DNA from: Haematobia irritans
Lineage: Eukaryota; Arthropoda; Insecta; Diptera; Muscidae
Assembly: GCF_050003625.1 (NCBI RefSeq)
Contig: NC_134399.1
Span: 107,734,615-107,798,614, forward strand
Length of the DNA stretch: 64,000 nucleotides
Direction of reading: 5' to 3'
A program made the translations under genes and the position numbers. Positions 46,440 through 58,009 of the stretch are shown in pieces. The notes under the pieces were generated by a model, which worked only from the letters and a program-made list of their open reading frames with translations, was not told the DNA's origin and did no database searches. How positions within the stretch are numbered: the first letter of the stretch is position 1; the number at the start of each line of letters is the position of its first letter.

Positions 46440-48600
46440 TATATAATTTACTAGCGTAACCCGGCCCGCTTCGCTGCGCCTTCCGAAGCGTATTTAGAGG
46501 AACATTTTGCGTTAACTTAGTCAACTATATCCTTCGTGCTGAAAACAAATTCGAAAAGATTTGAATTCTTTTAAACAAATCGGACTACTTGATTTTTCGT
46601 TTATAGGTACAAATACGGCGGGAGAGGGTGTACCCTTTCCTCCACATTTTTTTAACCCTGGAAAGTCATCCTTATTTTTTGTACATTAACGTCATCCTTC
46701 GTCATTTTGACTACGGCTAATTTCAAGACGTTATAATTTGCATTTGTGAGCAAAAATGTGAACCAACATTGAGTTTATTTTCTCATTCGATTTGTTTTTA
46801 ATTAGTATAACACAAAAATTCATAAAATGTTTAAATTGGTATAACTTAAATTTATCATTTCCCAATCGACCAAAATGCATTTTAAATCGAACATGAAATT
46901 ACGCGTCGTCATTTTGACGAAGGATGACTGTCCACGGTTAATAATGTTCTGTATTCAAGTAGTGGGATAATCTTCTATATTTCTTGTGAAATTTAAGTGT
47001 GGTTTGTCAAGGAAAGGTATCCTTTTCCTCAACATATCTGAAAATTAAGCACTATATTATCCAATAAATCGGAAAAAGCAAAAGTAGTAAAAAATTTTAC
47101 CACATTAACATTTGCTAAAATGTTGGAAAATGATGCACCCTCTACGTTGGCTACCAATTTCATGTAAATTTAAGTTCTTTACTAAAAAGAAGTCTGACAG
47201 AAGCCTGTGCAAAAATCATAAAATTATGTACCGAGTTCCCATTTACGGACAACCCTCTACTTTCATTTTAAGAAAAAACAAAAACGGACAAAAGGGAACC
47301 CTCCCCCCACATTCGCACCACTCCGACCTGATATCGGACTATCACGTACCCTATATTAATTTCGCAACTACTCAATGGTCCCTATAAATTCTATCGAAGT
47401 AAATCGACAAAGTTTATTTCAATTTTCCCCTTCCCCAACCAGTTATCGAAAAATCATATACTAATTTCAAAGTCATGTATAAATGTGATCACATCCTCCC
47501 ACGTTCCCTGTAAATTTAAAGTGGATCGGCGATGTTTAAATTTTGCTCTATTGTTTTAAAGGGACGTCACTTTCCCCGATAAAATATCGACAAACACCGT
47601 AGTGAATAGAACACCTAACCTTCCCTGAAAATTCTTAAGACTTTCCTTCAAGTGTGGGGCAAGGAAGGTTGCCTCTTCGTTCATAACCTTCCCCCACTGC
47701 TTTTGTAAATTTCACGAAAACTTTTTTTCTTTTTGCAGTTTTAGAAGAGGACCTCCTCCCCGACCATATATCGAAAAGTGATGTAGCGTATCTTTTGTAA
47801 ACGTCCCAGAAAATGTCAAGCAAATGATAAGCCTAAAGGGGCGGCCTCTCTTCCGTCCAAATATCACAAAATCAGGTATCAACTATTAATATCGTAACCT
47901 CTCCCCAATCCTCAAGTAACTCGGTAAAGTTTAATTGTTTCTCTGTATGTACTTAAGAGAAGCGGATGTCTCCCTATGCCCTTTTATTTTTATTAAAAAA
48001 TCAGGAACCTGATATAAATTTCATAACCCATTTTTTTGTAAAATTTCAGTCGGGGGAGTTTAGTTTTGTTTGTACTTTCAAAAAAAAAAAATCGGCAAAG
48101 GGGTGGTCCCCCTCCCCGACCAAATACCGAAAAATAATGTAGCGGATTTTTGTCTAGATGCCAACCCCAACATTCAATGAAAATTTCAAGCAAATCGCAT
48201 AATTTTGTTCCAAGTTTCAAAAAGTAGGGCAAGGGGGAGGTCCCCCTCCCCATATGAAATCATCAGGTACCCCATATTAATTCCATAACCTCACCACATG
48301 TTCTCTGTAAATCTCAGATAATTTAGAGAATTTAAGTTTTTTCACTGTACTTTAAAAAAGTCGAACAAAGGGGAGGCCCCCCTCCGCCGCCAAATATCGA
48401 AATAAAAAGTAGCGGATCTTTGTCTAGATTCCAACCCCAATCTTCAATGAAAATTTCAAGCAAATCGGTCAACTTTGGTCCAATTTTCAAAAACTCCGAC
48501 AAAGGGGAAGTCCCCCTCCGCGACCAGTTGTCAAAAAATGAGGTACCCTATTTTCACCACATGAACGCCCCCTACGATCTCTGAAAGTTTCTCTAGGGCT
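46440..48600. repeat. Degenerate long-period repeat with GGAGGNCCCCCTCC motifs
   Basis: Begins with GTAACCCGGCCCGCTTCGCT. It then contains about five loose copies of a block with AGGGGGAGGTCCCCCTCC, GACCAAATATCGAAAAAT, GTAGCGGAT and AATTTCAAGCAAATCG, spaced roughly 240-270 bp. Block-wise divergence is high, so this is old. No ORF of note. The AATTTCAA...ATCGG core resembles that of the Helentron modules. Confidence 0.55.
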
Positions 48601-49109
48601 GACACCCTATGTTAGTTACAAAATATGGGAAATATAAAGCTAAAGCAATTTTAATGCAATTGTACGAAATAATATTTACGATTTATCGAGCGAGAAATAC
48701 GAATTCGAGATAAAGGAAAAAAAGTAATATTTAAAATTTTTGCTACAGTGGCGCTTTTACAAGGATATTGGTTAAATCTCGGCATTATATGTGGTCAATT
48801 GTGGGTTGTGATATATTATTCGGCCTAGTTTATTTAAAACTCGACCGTTTTGTGGAAAGTGTGGTATTACACGCAAAAAAACAATTCTTTCCTCCCAAAC
48901 GAAATTTTAGACAAACAAAGTTCGTTTCTCATTTGCTTTTCGTTGAAAGAAAGTGTATTTTGTGATAAACGTTTATTCTTTTCCAGGTTGTAAAAACAAT
49001 TTCATAAAGACCAACTCAAAAAAAAATTTTTTCTGGCTAATTGCATTTTCCCTCACATCTTTCTCACTTCCTCTAATTTTTTTAGTTCTTAACACCTTTT
49101 TCTGTAATA

Positions 49110-50043
49110 AAGGGTGATTCTTTTGAGGTTAGGATTTTCATGCATTAGTATTTGACAGATCACGTGGGATTTCAGACATGGTGTCAAAGAGAAAGATGCT
49201 CAGTATGCTTTGACATTTCATCCTGAATAGACGAACGATCTGCCACAACGTCGAATTTTCAGTGAATGGGCCCTAGAAAAGTTGGCAGAAAATCCGCTTT
49301 TTTATCGACAAATTTTGTTCAGCGATGAGGCTCATTTCTGGTTGAATGGCTACTTAAATAAGCAAAATTGCCGCATTTGGAGTGAAGAGCAACCAGAAGC
49401 CGTTCAAGAACTGCCCATGCATCCCGAAAAATGCACTGTTTGGTGTGGTTTGTACGCTGGTGGAATCATTGGACCGTATTTTTTCAAAGATGCTGTTGGA
49501 CGCAACGTTACGGTGAATGGCGATCGCTATCGTTCGATGCTAACAAACTTTTTGTTGCCAAAAATGGAAGAACTGAACTTGGTTGACATGTGGTTTCAAC
49601 AAGATGGCGCTACATGCCACACAGCTCGCGATTCTATGGCCATTTTGAGGGAAAACTTCGGAGAACAATTCATCTCAAGAAATGGACCGGTAAGTTGGCC
49701 ACCAAGATCATGCGATTTGACGCCTTTAGACTATTTTTTGTGGGGCTACGTCAAGTCTAAAGTCTACAGAAATAAGCCAGCAACTATTCCAGCTTTGGAA
49801 GACAACATTTCCGAAGAAATTCGGGCTATTCCGGCCGAAATGCTCGAAAAAGTTGCCCAAAATTGGACTTTCCGAATGGACCACCTAAGACGCAGCCGCG
49901 GTCAACATTTAAATGAAATTATCTTCAAAAAGTAAATGTCATGGACCAATCTAACGTTTCAAATAAAGAACCGATGAGATTTTGCAAATTTTATGCGTTT
50001 TTTTTTTTTTAAAAAGTTATCAAGCTCTTAACAAATCACCCTT
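49110..50043 (+). mobile_element. DD41D-type mariner deletion derivative, copy 2
   Basis: 934 bp, same ends as copy 1, TA at 49108-49109 and 50044-50045. The empty site reads CTGTAATACAAACAATG, exactly as in uninterrupted MITE copies. Confidence 0.95.
49282..49935 (+). pseudogene. Mariner-type transposase catalytic domain, start lost
   Basis: Encodes the same catalytic domain with three Asp residues (SDEAHF, QQDGATCH, DLTPLDYF) but the N-terminal junction differs. Upstream reads CTGAATAGACGAACGATCTG before the shared CCACAACG, one base shorter than in the other copies, with the ATG changed to CTG and an in-frame TAG. No ATG start exists before the domain; only an internal Met or a non-standard TTG at 49282 would be available. 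Elsewhere it is about 99% identical to the other copies. Confidence 0.85.
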
Positions 50044-50662
50044 TACAAACAATGTAGAAGAAATTATACGATTTTATAAATTTTAAAATTTGTTTTTACC
50101 TTTCGCCTGGACGGAGAATCGAACCGCGGACCATGCAATTTGTAAGCCAACACACTATCCACTGAGCTATATAGCCGTTATTGTCATCAATAGACAATTA
50201 CCCATATAAGTTATATTTATATAGCATTGCTTGCGGCGCCCACGAGCCGATTAAACAAAGTTTATTTAACAGAAAAATACATTTAGTTGGGCACCGTAGA
50301 GCAGTGGTTGCTACGTCCGACTTGCATGCCAAGGGTCGTGGGTTCGATCAGTGCTTCGACCAAAGTTTTTTTAACATATATTCCAGATATCGGAAGATTC
50401 CGAAAAAATTTTCATCTAACTAACTGTAAAATGTGTCTTATTAAAGACCTAAAGTCAGAAAAGAACAGTGTTTGATATAAACGAAATAGACTGTGTTGTT
50501 GGATCAAAAATAACTTTTTTTTTTGAAAAAATAAAAATTTTGTAACAAACGAATTTTTTTGGTGATAAAAGTGTAAAATTTTCGAAGCAATTCAAAAAAC
50601 TCTAACAAAAGAAAAACGTTTTCGGTACATGTTTTCCAAACGTTTTTTTTTCTTTGCGTGTA

Positions 50663-51282
50663 CAGTGTGAAATATGACTACGAAATCTGAACATCTTCTC
50701 TGTGGAAACTATCGAGTCAACTGAAGCAAACTCCCATTGAAAATGGGTCTAAAATATGAAATATTCTACTCAACTCTGGCGTATATGTACAAAATTTGAA
50801 GCAAATCAGGCTTCAACTCTGCAAATCGGACGAAAGATATATATGGGAGCTATATCTAAATCTGAACCGATTTAGCTGATGTTTTGCAGGTTTTACGTGA
50901 CCGACAAAAATTCAGATGTACAAAATTTGAAGAAGATCGGTTCATAAATACGTGAATTATGATCAAATCGGTGATAAATATATATGGCAGCTATTTCTAA
51001 ATCTGAACCGATTTTTTCCGATTGTCTTTGACCCAAAGAAAGACCCCATGCCAAAATTGAGGACGATCGGACTTAAATTGCGAGCTGTACTTTGTGCACA
51101 AAATTACATATACAGACAGACGGACGGACAGACAGACAGACGGTAATCGCTAAATCGACTCAGAATTTAATTCTAAGCCGATCGGTATACTAAAAGATGG
51201 GTCTATGACTATTATTTCTTGGCGTTACATACAAATGCACAAACTTATTATACCCTGTACCACAGTAGGGGTGAAGGGTATA
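50663..51282 (+). mobile_element. Helentron-like 3' half
   Basis: Modules with ATATATGGGAGCTATATCTA, a GACGGACGGACAGACAGACA microsatellite (51116-51142) and the 3' hairpin TATTATACCCTGTACCACAG with GAAGGGTATAAT. 5' end absent. Confidence 0.75.
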
Positions 51283-51289
51283 ATTATTT

Positions 51290-51506
51290 GCCAAAATATC
51301 ACAAAATTTTTTATCACCCACACATCCAAAACACTGAATTCGAATCACACCTTAAGAAATGATTCAAATTCAGTGCAATGGCTGTTGAAATGGTGGTCGT
51401 CCGTTCTGTGCCAAGACCATGTTAAATTCATTGCTTTTGCGCCAATTTTGCACCACTTCCGGATCCAAACAGAACATTTTCACTACTTTTTGGCGACGCT
51501 TTTTTG
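51290..51506 (-). mobile_element. Short CCAGC-related fragment
   Basis: Ends CGCTTTTTTGCTGGG like the CCAGC family but with a different interior, shared with 45960-46090. Confidence 0.5.
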
Positions 51507-51576
51507 CTGGGTTATAATAAAGAACATCTCAGGAAGTAGTTAAAATGTCATGACGTGGTGTCATATTAGATTCATA

Positions 51577-52602
51577 GCTACGGTTTTCTTTTTCCCGAAC
51601 TTTTTGCATTCCCGGGAAAGCGGGAATTGTTTTCGGATTTCCCGGGATCCCGGTCAAAGGGAAACCTTCTTTGATGTGGAATACATTTAGACAAGTGAAT
51701 AAATTAGAAATTGCCTAAAGCTACGGTTATAAGGCGCTCTCTGGACAACTAACAATTTATATTATGTTGTTCTCTTACATCAGCCATAAATCATACTAAA
51801 ATACGAAATATGCTGTAATACAAAACATTTTGACAATGGTTAAGGCAGTCTCTTTCGGTATAGTTTTCGGAAGAACACTATTAATATAGTGGGATTTTTT
51901 GTAACACTAAAAAACTGTTTGGAAATGAAAGAAACTTATTTCGATTTCAACATCGTTAAACGGGATCACTAAATGCACATGTTCAGTCAATATTCCCAAA
52001 AGGGAAACACTACCATGTAATACAGCATTCACATTACACTTCCAAAATCCACTTTAACTAGATTTCAATTGTCGTATGCCCTATAAATAAGGGATTTAAA
52101 TCCCAATTTTAATAGATTTCAAGCCTAATGTGTATAAGGTATATATTTGAAATTAAAGTAACTATCTTAAAAAAGGTTGGAATTTTCTTATTTCATAAAA
52201 AACATCCTTGCAACAATTATGAAATTTTGAAATTATGCAATTGCCAACGTAAGTTTACTCAGTCTATCGGAATGTCGGAATGTCGGGTTACAGAAATATG
52301 ACAATCATAAATTAGGAAGTGCAATTGGGAACCCGTTGGAATCTGGATTAGAACCCACGAATATGTATGTTGCACAAGACAGCTACTACGACTTGGTACC
52401 ATAGTTATTCACATTACACTTCCAAAAATCCACATTAACTAGATTTCAACCGTCATTTGCCAAATAAAACCCTCTATTATACATAAAATATTGTAAAGAA
52501 AATGGCCCGGGAATTCCCGCACTTCATTCCCGGGAAAGCGGGAGCGAAAAAAAAAAACAATTTCCCGGGAATTCTCGGGATCCCGTTCCCGGGAAAAACC
52601 CT
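51577..52602. mobile_element. hAT-like non-autonomous element with TTCCCGGGA clusters
   Basis: A 1026-bp insert flanked by ATTCATA (51570-51576 and 52603-52609; an eighth base would mismatch). The ends are rich in the palindrome TCCCGGGA: ATTCCCGGGAAAGCGGGA occurs near both ends (51610, 52522). The terminal CGGTTTTCTTTTTCCCG and (inverse) AGGGTTTTTCCCGGG form loose inverted repeats. The interior has a direct duplication (CATTACACTTCCAAAA...CTAGATTTCAA at about 52032 and 52412). No transposase. Confidence 0.65.
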
Positions 52603-52676
52603 ATTCATATCACAAACATTTGAATAGACGTTTTGATGTATCGTGTTCAATGAATGGCATTCTGTTATGGTACCAA

Positions 52677-52927
52677 CACCCAGAGAAGGAATATGATCAC
52701 CTCAAACATGTTTTAAGAGCAAAATGTTTTTTTTTGGGTGGTGACCATGTAACATGGTTTTCGCAACCATGTTATTTTCTTGGAAATCATGTATCTGATT
52801 TCGGCAAGCAGGTTATATTTGACGACAAAATAACATTTTAGTGACAAACATGTTATATGGTCACCATACAAAAATAACATTTTGCTCTTGAAACATGTTT
52901 GAGGTGATCATATTCCTTCTCTGCGTG
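52677..52927. mobile_element. Foldback MITE, second copy (251 bp)
   Basis: Near-perfect inverted arms beginning CACCCAGAGAAGGAATATG and ending CATATTCCTTCTCTGCGTG. AA flanks both ends (52675-52676, 52928-52929). Opposite orientation to 7586-7835 and nearly the same sequence. Confidence 0.9.
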
Positions 52928-53217
52928 AACAGACCCAGATTCAACCCCCGGTGGAAGCGAAGAAGTTTTAGAAAATACAAAAATACTCATAAAATATAAA
53001 GTGAAATTGGAGACAAAATTTTCGTTTTATAAATTTCTTCATCCAAATGAACTTCCAAGGCACAACATCTAAAGCAATGCAAAGAATCCAAAAATTTAGT
53101 ACTTCCGTCCTATGACAAGCCCAAGTAAAATTCATTGGATATGATCTAAGTTTGCACTACTTCCTCATTACAAATTGGGAATCCAAACTACTTTTTAGGA
53201 AGCTCTTTGTTTTGCTG

Positions 53218-53540
53218 GAATGTTGAATCCTTCGATTTAACATAAAAATTCTACAAATGTAGGTCAAGACTTACTTTGAGGAGTTTACATCTTTGGTTTA
53301 AAGTTTGTGTTGGAATTAAGATAACATTTTTCTTATCCATGAAACAGAAAATTAACCAGAAAGTTCAGGCTATAACAATTTCAACATCAGAATAAAAACA
53401 AAATATAGTTAGACTGATGTTTTATCAGATTCGGATTCGTTACTCGTATATCTTCAACGATAGATATTTAAGTTGTTCTGGTCAATATTTACGGCTGCTA
53501 CAAACAGAGTAACAAACTCCGTACACCTTCATTATTCCTG
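53218..53540. other. AT-rich intergenic sequence
   Basis: Nothing recognised. Confidence 0.5.
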
Positions 53541-53542
53541 TA

Positions 53543-54443
53543 CACGCAAAGAAAAAAAACGTTTGGAAAACGTGTACCGAAAACGTTTTTCTTTTGTTAG
53601 AGTTTTTTGAATTGCTTCGAAAATTTTAAACTTTTATCACCAAAAAAATTCGTTTGTTACAAAATGTTAATTTTTTTAATAAAAAAGTTATTTTTGAACC
53701 AACAACACAGTCCATTTCGTTTATATCAAACACTGTTCTTTTCTGACTTTAGGTCTTTAATAAGACACATTTAACAGTTCAAAATTTAATATTCTACAAT
53801 GTAATGTTGAACATTTTTTCGGAATCTTCCTAACATATCTGGAATATATGTAAAAAAAAAAAACTTTGGTCGAAGCAGGGATCGAACCAACGACCCTTGG
53901 CATGCAAGTCAGACGTAGCAACCACTGCTCCATGGTGCCCAACTAAATGTATTTTTCTGTGAAATAAACTTTGTTTAATCTGCTCGTGGGCGCCGCAAGC
54001 TATGCTATATAAATATAACTTATATGGGTAATTGTCTGTTGATGACAATAACGGCTACATAGCTCAGTGGATAGTGTGTTGGCTCACAAATTGCATGGTC
54101 CGCGGTTCGATTCTCCGTCCAGGCGAAAGGTAAAAAAATTTTAAAAATTTATAAAATTGTATAATTTCTTCTACATTGTTTGTATTACAGAAAAAGGTGA
54201 TAAAGAACTAAAAAACTTCGTGGAAGTGAGAAAGATGTGAGGGAAAATGCAATTAGCCAGAAAAAATTTTTTTTCAGTTAGTCTTTATGAAATTGTTTTT
54301 ACATCCTGGAAAAGAATAAACGTTTATCACAAAAAGTATATACTTTTCTTCCAAATACACTTCCTTACAGCGAAAAGCAAATGAGAAACGAACTTTGTTT
54401 GTCTAAAATTTCGTTTGGGAGGAAAGAATTATTTTTTTGCGTG
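53543..54443 (+). mobile_element. tRNA-bearing CAC...GTG MITE, third full copy
   Basis: Same orientation as 2943-3856 and very similar. tRNA-like heads are at about 53872-53941 (minus) and 54055-54130 (plus, TAGCTCAGTGGATAGTGTG and CGGTTCGATTC). The right flank is TG rather than TA. Confidence 0.85.
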
Positions 54444-55985
54444 TGCCATCCACAATCGAATTACTTAAGTTACGGTAACGCTTGCCGATGGCAAGGTATC
54501 TTAAAACCTCCTAACACCATCTTCTAAATTGTATGTCCATACGTGCTATATATTAAATCAAAAAAGATCGATCCAATACGTATATAATTAAGTTTGACAA
54601 AGTAGACATAAAATTTTCTATAGAAATAAAAATTTGACAATGATGAAAATTTTATTATGAACCGAATAAAATTTTAACAAATTTTCTCTAGAAATAAAAT
54701 TTTGACAACAATTTCTATAGAAATAAAATTTTGGTAGATTATTTTTGGCTCTAGTGGCAACCATGATTATGAACCGATATGGACCAATTTTTGTGTGATT
54801 GGACCAATTTTGGTATGGTTGTTAGCGACGGTTGTTAGAGACCATATACCAATATCATGTACCAAATTTCAGCCGGATCGGATGAAATTTTCTTCTCTTT
54901 GAGGCTCCGCAAGCCAAATCTGGGGATCGGTTTATATGGGGGCTATATATAATTATGGACCGATGTGAACCAATTTTTGCATGGTTGTTAGAGACCATAT
55001 ACCAACACCATGTACCAAATTTCAGCCGGATCGGATGAAATTTTCTTCTCTTTGAGGCTCCGCAAGCCAAATCTGGGGATCGGTTTATATGGGGGCTATT
55101 TATAATTATGGACCGATGTGAACCAATTTTTGCATGGTTGTTAGAGACCATATACCAACACCATGTACCAAATTTCAGCCGGATCGGATGAAATTTGCTT
55201 CTCTTTTAGGCTCCGCAAGCCAAATCTGGGGATCGGTTTATATGGGGGCTATATATAATTATGGACCGATGTGAACCAATTTTTGCATGGTTATTAGAGA
55301 CCATATACCAACACCATATACCAAATTTCAGTCGGATCGGATGAAATATGCTTCTGTTTGAGGCTCCACAAGCCAAATCTGGGGATCGGTTTGTATGGGG
55401 TCTATATATAATTATGGACCGATGTGGACCAATTTTTGCATGGTTGTTAGAGACCATATACCAACACCATATACCAAATTTCAGCCGGATCGGATGAAAT
55501 ATGCTTCTTTTAGAGGCTCCACAAGCCAAATCTGGGGATCGGTTTATATGGGGGCTATACATAATTATGGACCGATGTGGACCAATTTTTGCATGGTTAT
55601 TAGAGACCATATACCAACACCATATACCAAATTTCAGCCGGATCGGATGAAATATGCTTCTTTTAGAGGCTCCACAAGCCAAATCTGAGGGTCCCTTTAT
55701 ATGGGGGCTATACGTAAAAGTGGACCGATATGGCCCATTTTCAATACCATCCGACCTACATCGATAACAACTACTTGTGCCAAGTTTCAAGTCGATAGCT
55801 TGTTTCGTTCGGAAGTTAGCGTGATTTCAACAGACGGACGGACGGACGGACATGCTTAGATCGATTCAGAATTTCACCACGACCCAGAATATATATACTT
55901 TATGGGGTCTTAGAGCAATATTTCGATGTGTTACAAACGGAATGACAAAGTCAATATACCCCCATCCTATGATGGAGGGTATAAC
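54444..55985 (+). mobile_element. Helentron/DINE-1-like element with six exact 153-bp modules
   Basis: The 5' terminus is missing (the element begins at CCATCCACAATCGAATTAC beside a MITE). A degraded 29-bp array lies at 54598-54740. Then ACCAAATTTC recurs at 54861, 55014, 55167, 55320, 55473 and 55626, every step exactly 153 bp. A GACG microsatellite (55831-55850) and the 3' end TATACCCCCATCCTATGATG with GAGGGTATAA follow. The modules are open on both strands (194 codons minus, 97 codons plus) because 153 is a multiple of three. Confidence 0.85.
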
Positions 55986-56223
55986 AAGTAAGGAAAGTCT
56001 AAAGTCGGGCGGGCCGACTTTTATTATACCCTGCACCACTTTGTAGATCTAAATTTTCGATACCATATCACATCCGTCAAATGTGTTGGGGACTATATAT
56101 AAAGGTTTGTCGCAAATACATACATTTAAATATCACTCGATCTGGACAGAATTTGATAGACTTCTACAAAATCTATAGACTCAAAATTTAAGTCGGCTAA
56201 TGCACTAGGGTGGAACACAATGT
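55986..56223 (+). mobile_element. Helentron-like 5' fragment abutting another element
   Basis: AACAAGTAAGGAAAGTCTAA with GTCGGGCGGGCCGAC and TATTATACCCTGCACCAC starts exactly at the 3' hairpin of the previous element, then breaks off at about 56223. Confidence 0.8.
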
Positions 56224-58009
56224 TAATAATGTTAATATAGCATTGCGTAAATTTTGAGTCCTAAAATTTAAGTTGCATAATCTACCACATTAGGTCAATA
56301 TTTTTTTCAGTGCGATAAGAGTGAGGATAAGCAAAGCATTTCGGTATTACTTAAACCTCGTTTTAGTAGATTACCATCTTTCAATGTAGTTAGCTTAAGA
56401 AAAGCTCAACTTCCCAAATAGGTGTCGTAAACTTTCAATCCGTCTGCAGGTAGACAAGTAGGCCCTGACACTTGGCCTGAAGATAGGAGTCCATCCACGT
56501 AGAATTTCTTTGTATGTTAATTTATTCAACTTAAAAAAAAAGTATCAAATATATAATGTCTGTTCAGATCGATAGTTGAACGATGATGATCTACAATTCC
56601 TTATTCCTACAAGTACTTTTTTTTCACAATTTGTTTAATATCCGATAATAGTTGATGGAACACTTTCTAATTTATCTTTCATAAATTAGCAAATTCATAT
56701 CAAAACTATGTACTTAGCTTCAAAATTAAGTGGACATAAGAAAAGTTTTACAACTGATTTGTTCAGCAGGTTTATTCACAAAACATTTAAATATTCAAAG
56801 ATGCAAAATGGTGAAGAGTATAGGAAAATCCATTGCAAACAAGTTACACTGCCAAATGCAATAGATCCGGAGGTCATTTAACTTTTAGAGCAATCTCCAA
56901 ATAATAATACATGCGGAATATGGATATATTTTGCAATTAATCTAACCATTGCGTTTTATGGGTTTCTGTATCCACAATGACATTCCTTTCCTTTGGTAAC
57001 TTGAGTGTAAGTGTAAATCAAATACATGTTCAGTTGTTTTTTTTTTTTTACCAAATTCAATCGCAATTTATTGCTTCGCCACCATAATACTGTTGATCAT
57101 CAGTGTATGATGTATGAAATCTAAGATATTTGCCACATGGTCAACGCCTTAAGCATGTTTGCAAGCAACTTAAAGCAATGTTAATACAACCAATCTAGAT
57201 ATCGCCAAATAGCTTACACACCTGATTTCCCATATACAGTTTCCTTCATCTCTAATTTTGGTGTTTAATTTAATAGGCAAACAAATGAAACTGCATGAAA
57301 TTACAACAGCTAAAACATAAAACTTAAATTGGTCTACTAATACGAATGCGCTGTACTGTTATTATGGTTGCTTTGATACATTTTGCAAATCTTTGCATGT
57401 AAAATTTAGGATTAAAACCAAACTGTACGATTATTGTAGGCTCACATCGTTCGTATCTTGGAATTAAGAATTTTAATCACTTTTGCGAATTGTGTAGAAC
57501 AAGCAACAGTTCTGATCGATTTTAGCATAGCAAAATCAACGTAAATATTGGCTATACCATAATCTCAATTGAAGAAAATTGTGTCATCTAGTTACCTTTG
57601 ACATCCACAACCCACAAAGTTCTAGAATCTTTCTTTAAAAAAAGAACGAATTTCGAACCAATTCCGTAAATATGTGGAAGTGCATAGCACACATAATAAT
57701 GTACTGCAAAGGTAATCTACACTAAAAGCGTACTTATTTATTCATTTTTCACACTGAACACATGTTGATCAAATATGAAATATTATCCAACCTAACTTGT
57801 AGCATGTGCAATTTATAGAATATTGGGGACAAATTTCGTTAATATATATATATAGTTCGCAACCTTTTATTAAATATTTTTTTCAGTGCATTTAAGATAT
57901 GAAACATTGAAATTTGGGACCCTCTTTTAAAATCCTTAAAAATAAATGAAAAATATCTTTGATCTAAAGAAATAATTTTTAGATTATCTGAGGTATTGAA
58001 TCCTTATCA
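56224..58009. other. AT-rich intergenic sequence
   Basis: The longest stretch without an assigned element in the right half. TTTTTTTCAGTG-type sequences at about 56300 and 57880 are in the same orientation, so they do not bound an inverted-repeat element. No coding evidence. Confidence 0.45.

Larger units (their letters stand above)
48870..50660 (-). mobile_element. tRNA-bearing CAC...GTG MITE, split by DD41D copy 2
   Basis: Reverse orientation relative to 2943-3856. Starts CACGCAAAAAAACAATTCTT and ends TTTTTTTTTCTTTGCGTG, with TA at each side. tRNA-like heads are at about 50097-50175 (minus) and 50286-50365 (plus). Without the insert it is about the same length as the intact copies. Confidence 0.85.
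51507..53217 (-). mobile_element. CCAGC element carrying two further inserts
   Basis: The pieces AAGAACATCTCAGGAAGTAG, ATCACAAACATTTGAATAG, CAGACCCAGATTCAACCCCC (tRNA-like box B on the plus strand) and TTTAGGAAGCTCTTTGTTTTGCTGG are in the order seen at 4377-5293. They are separated by a hAT-like element (51577-52602) and a foldback MITE (52677-52927). Confidence 0.75.
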
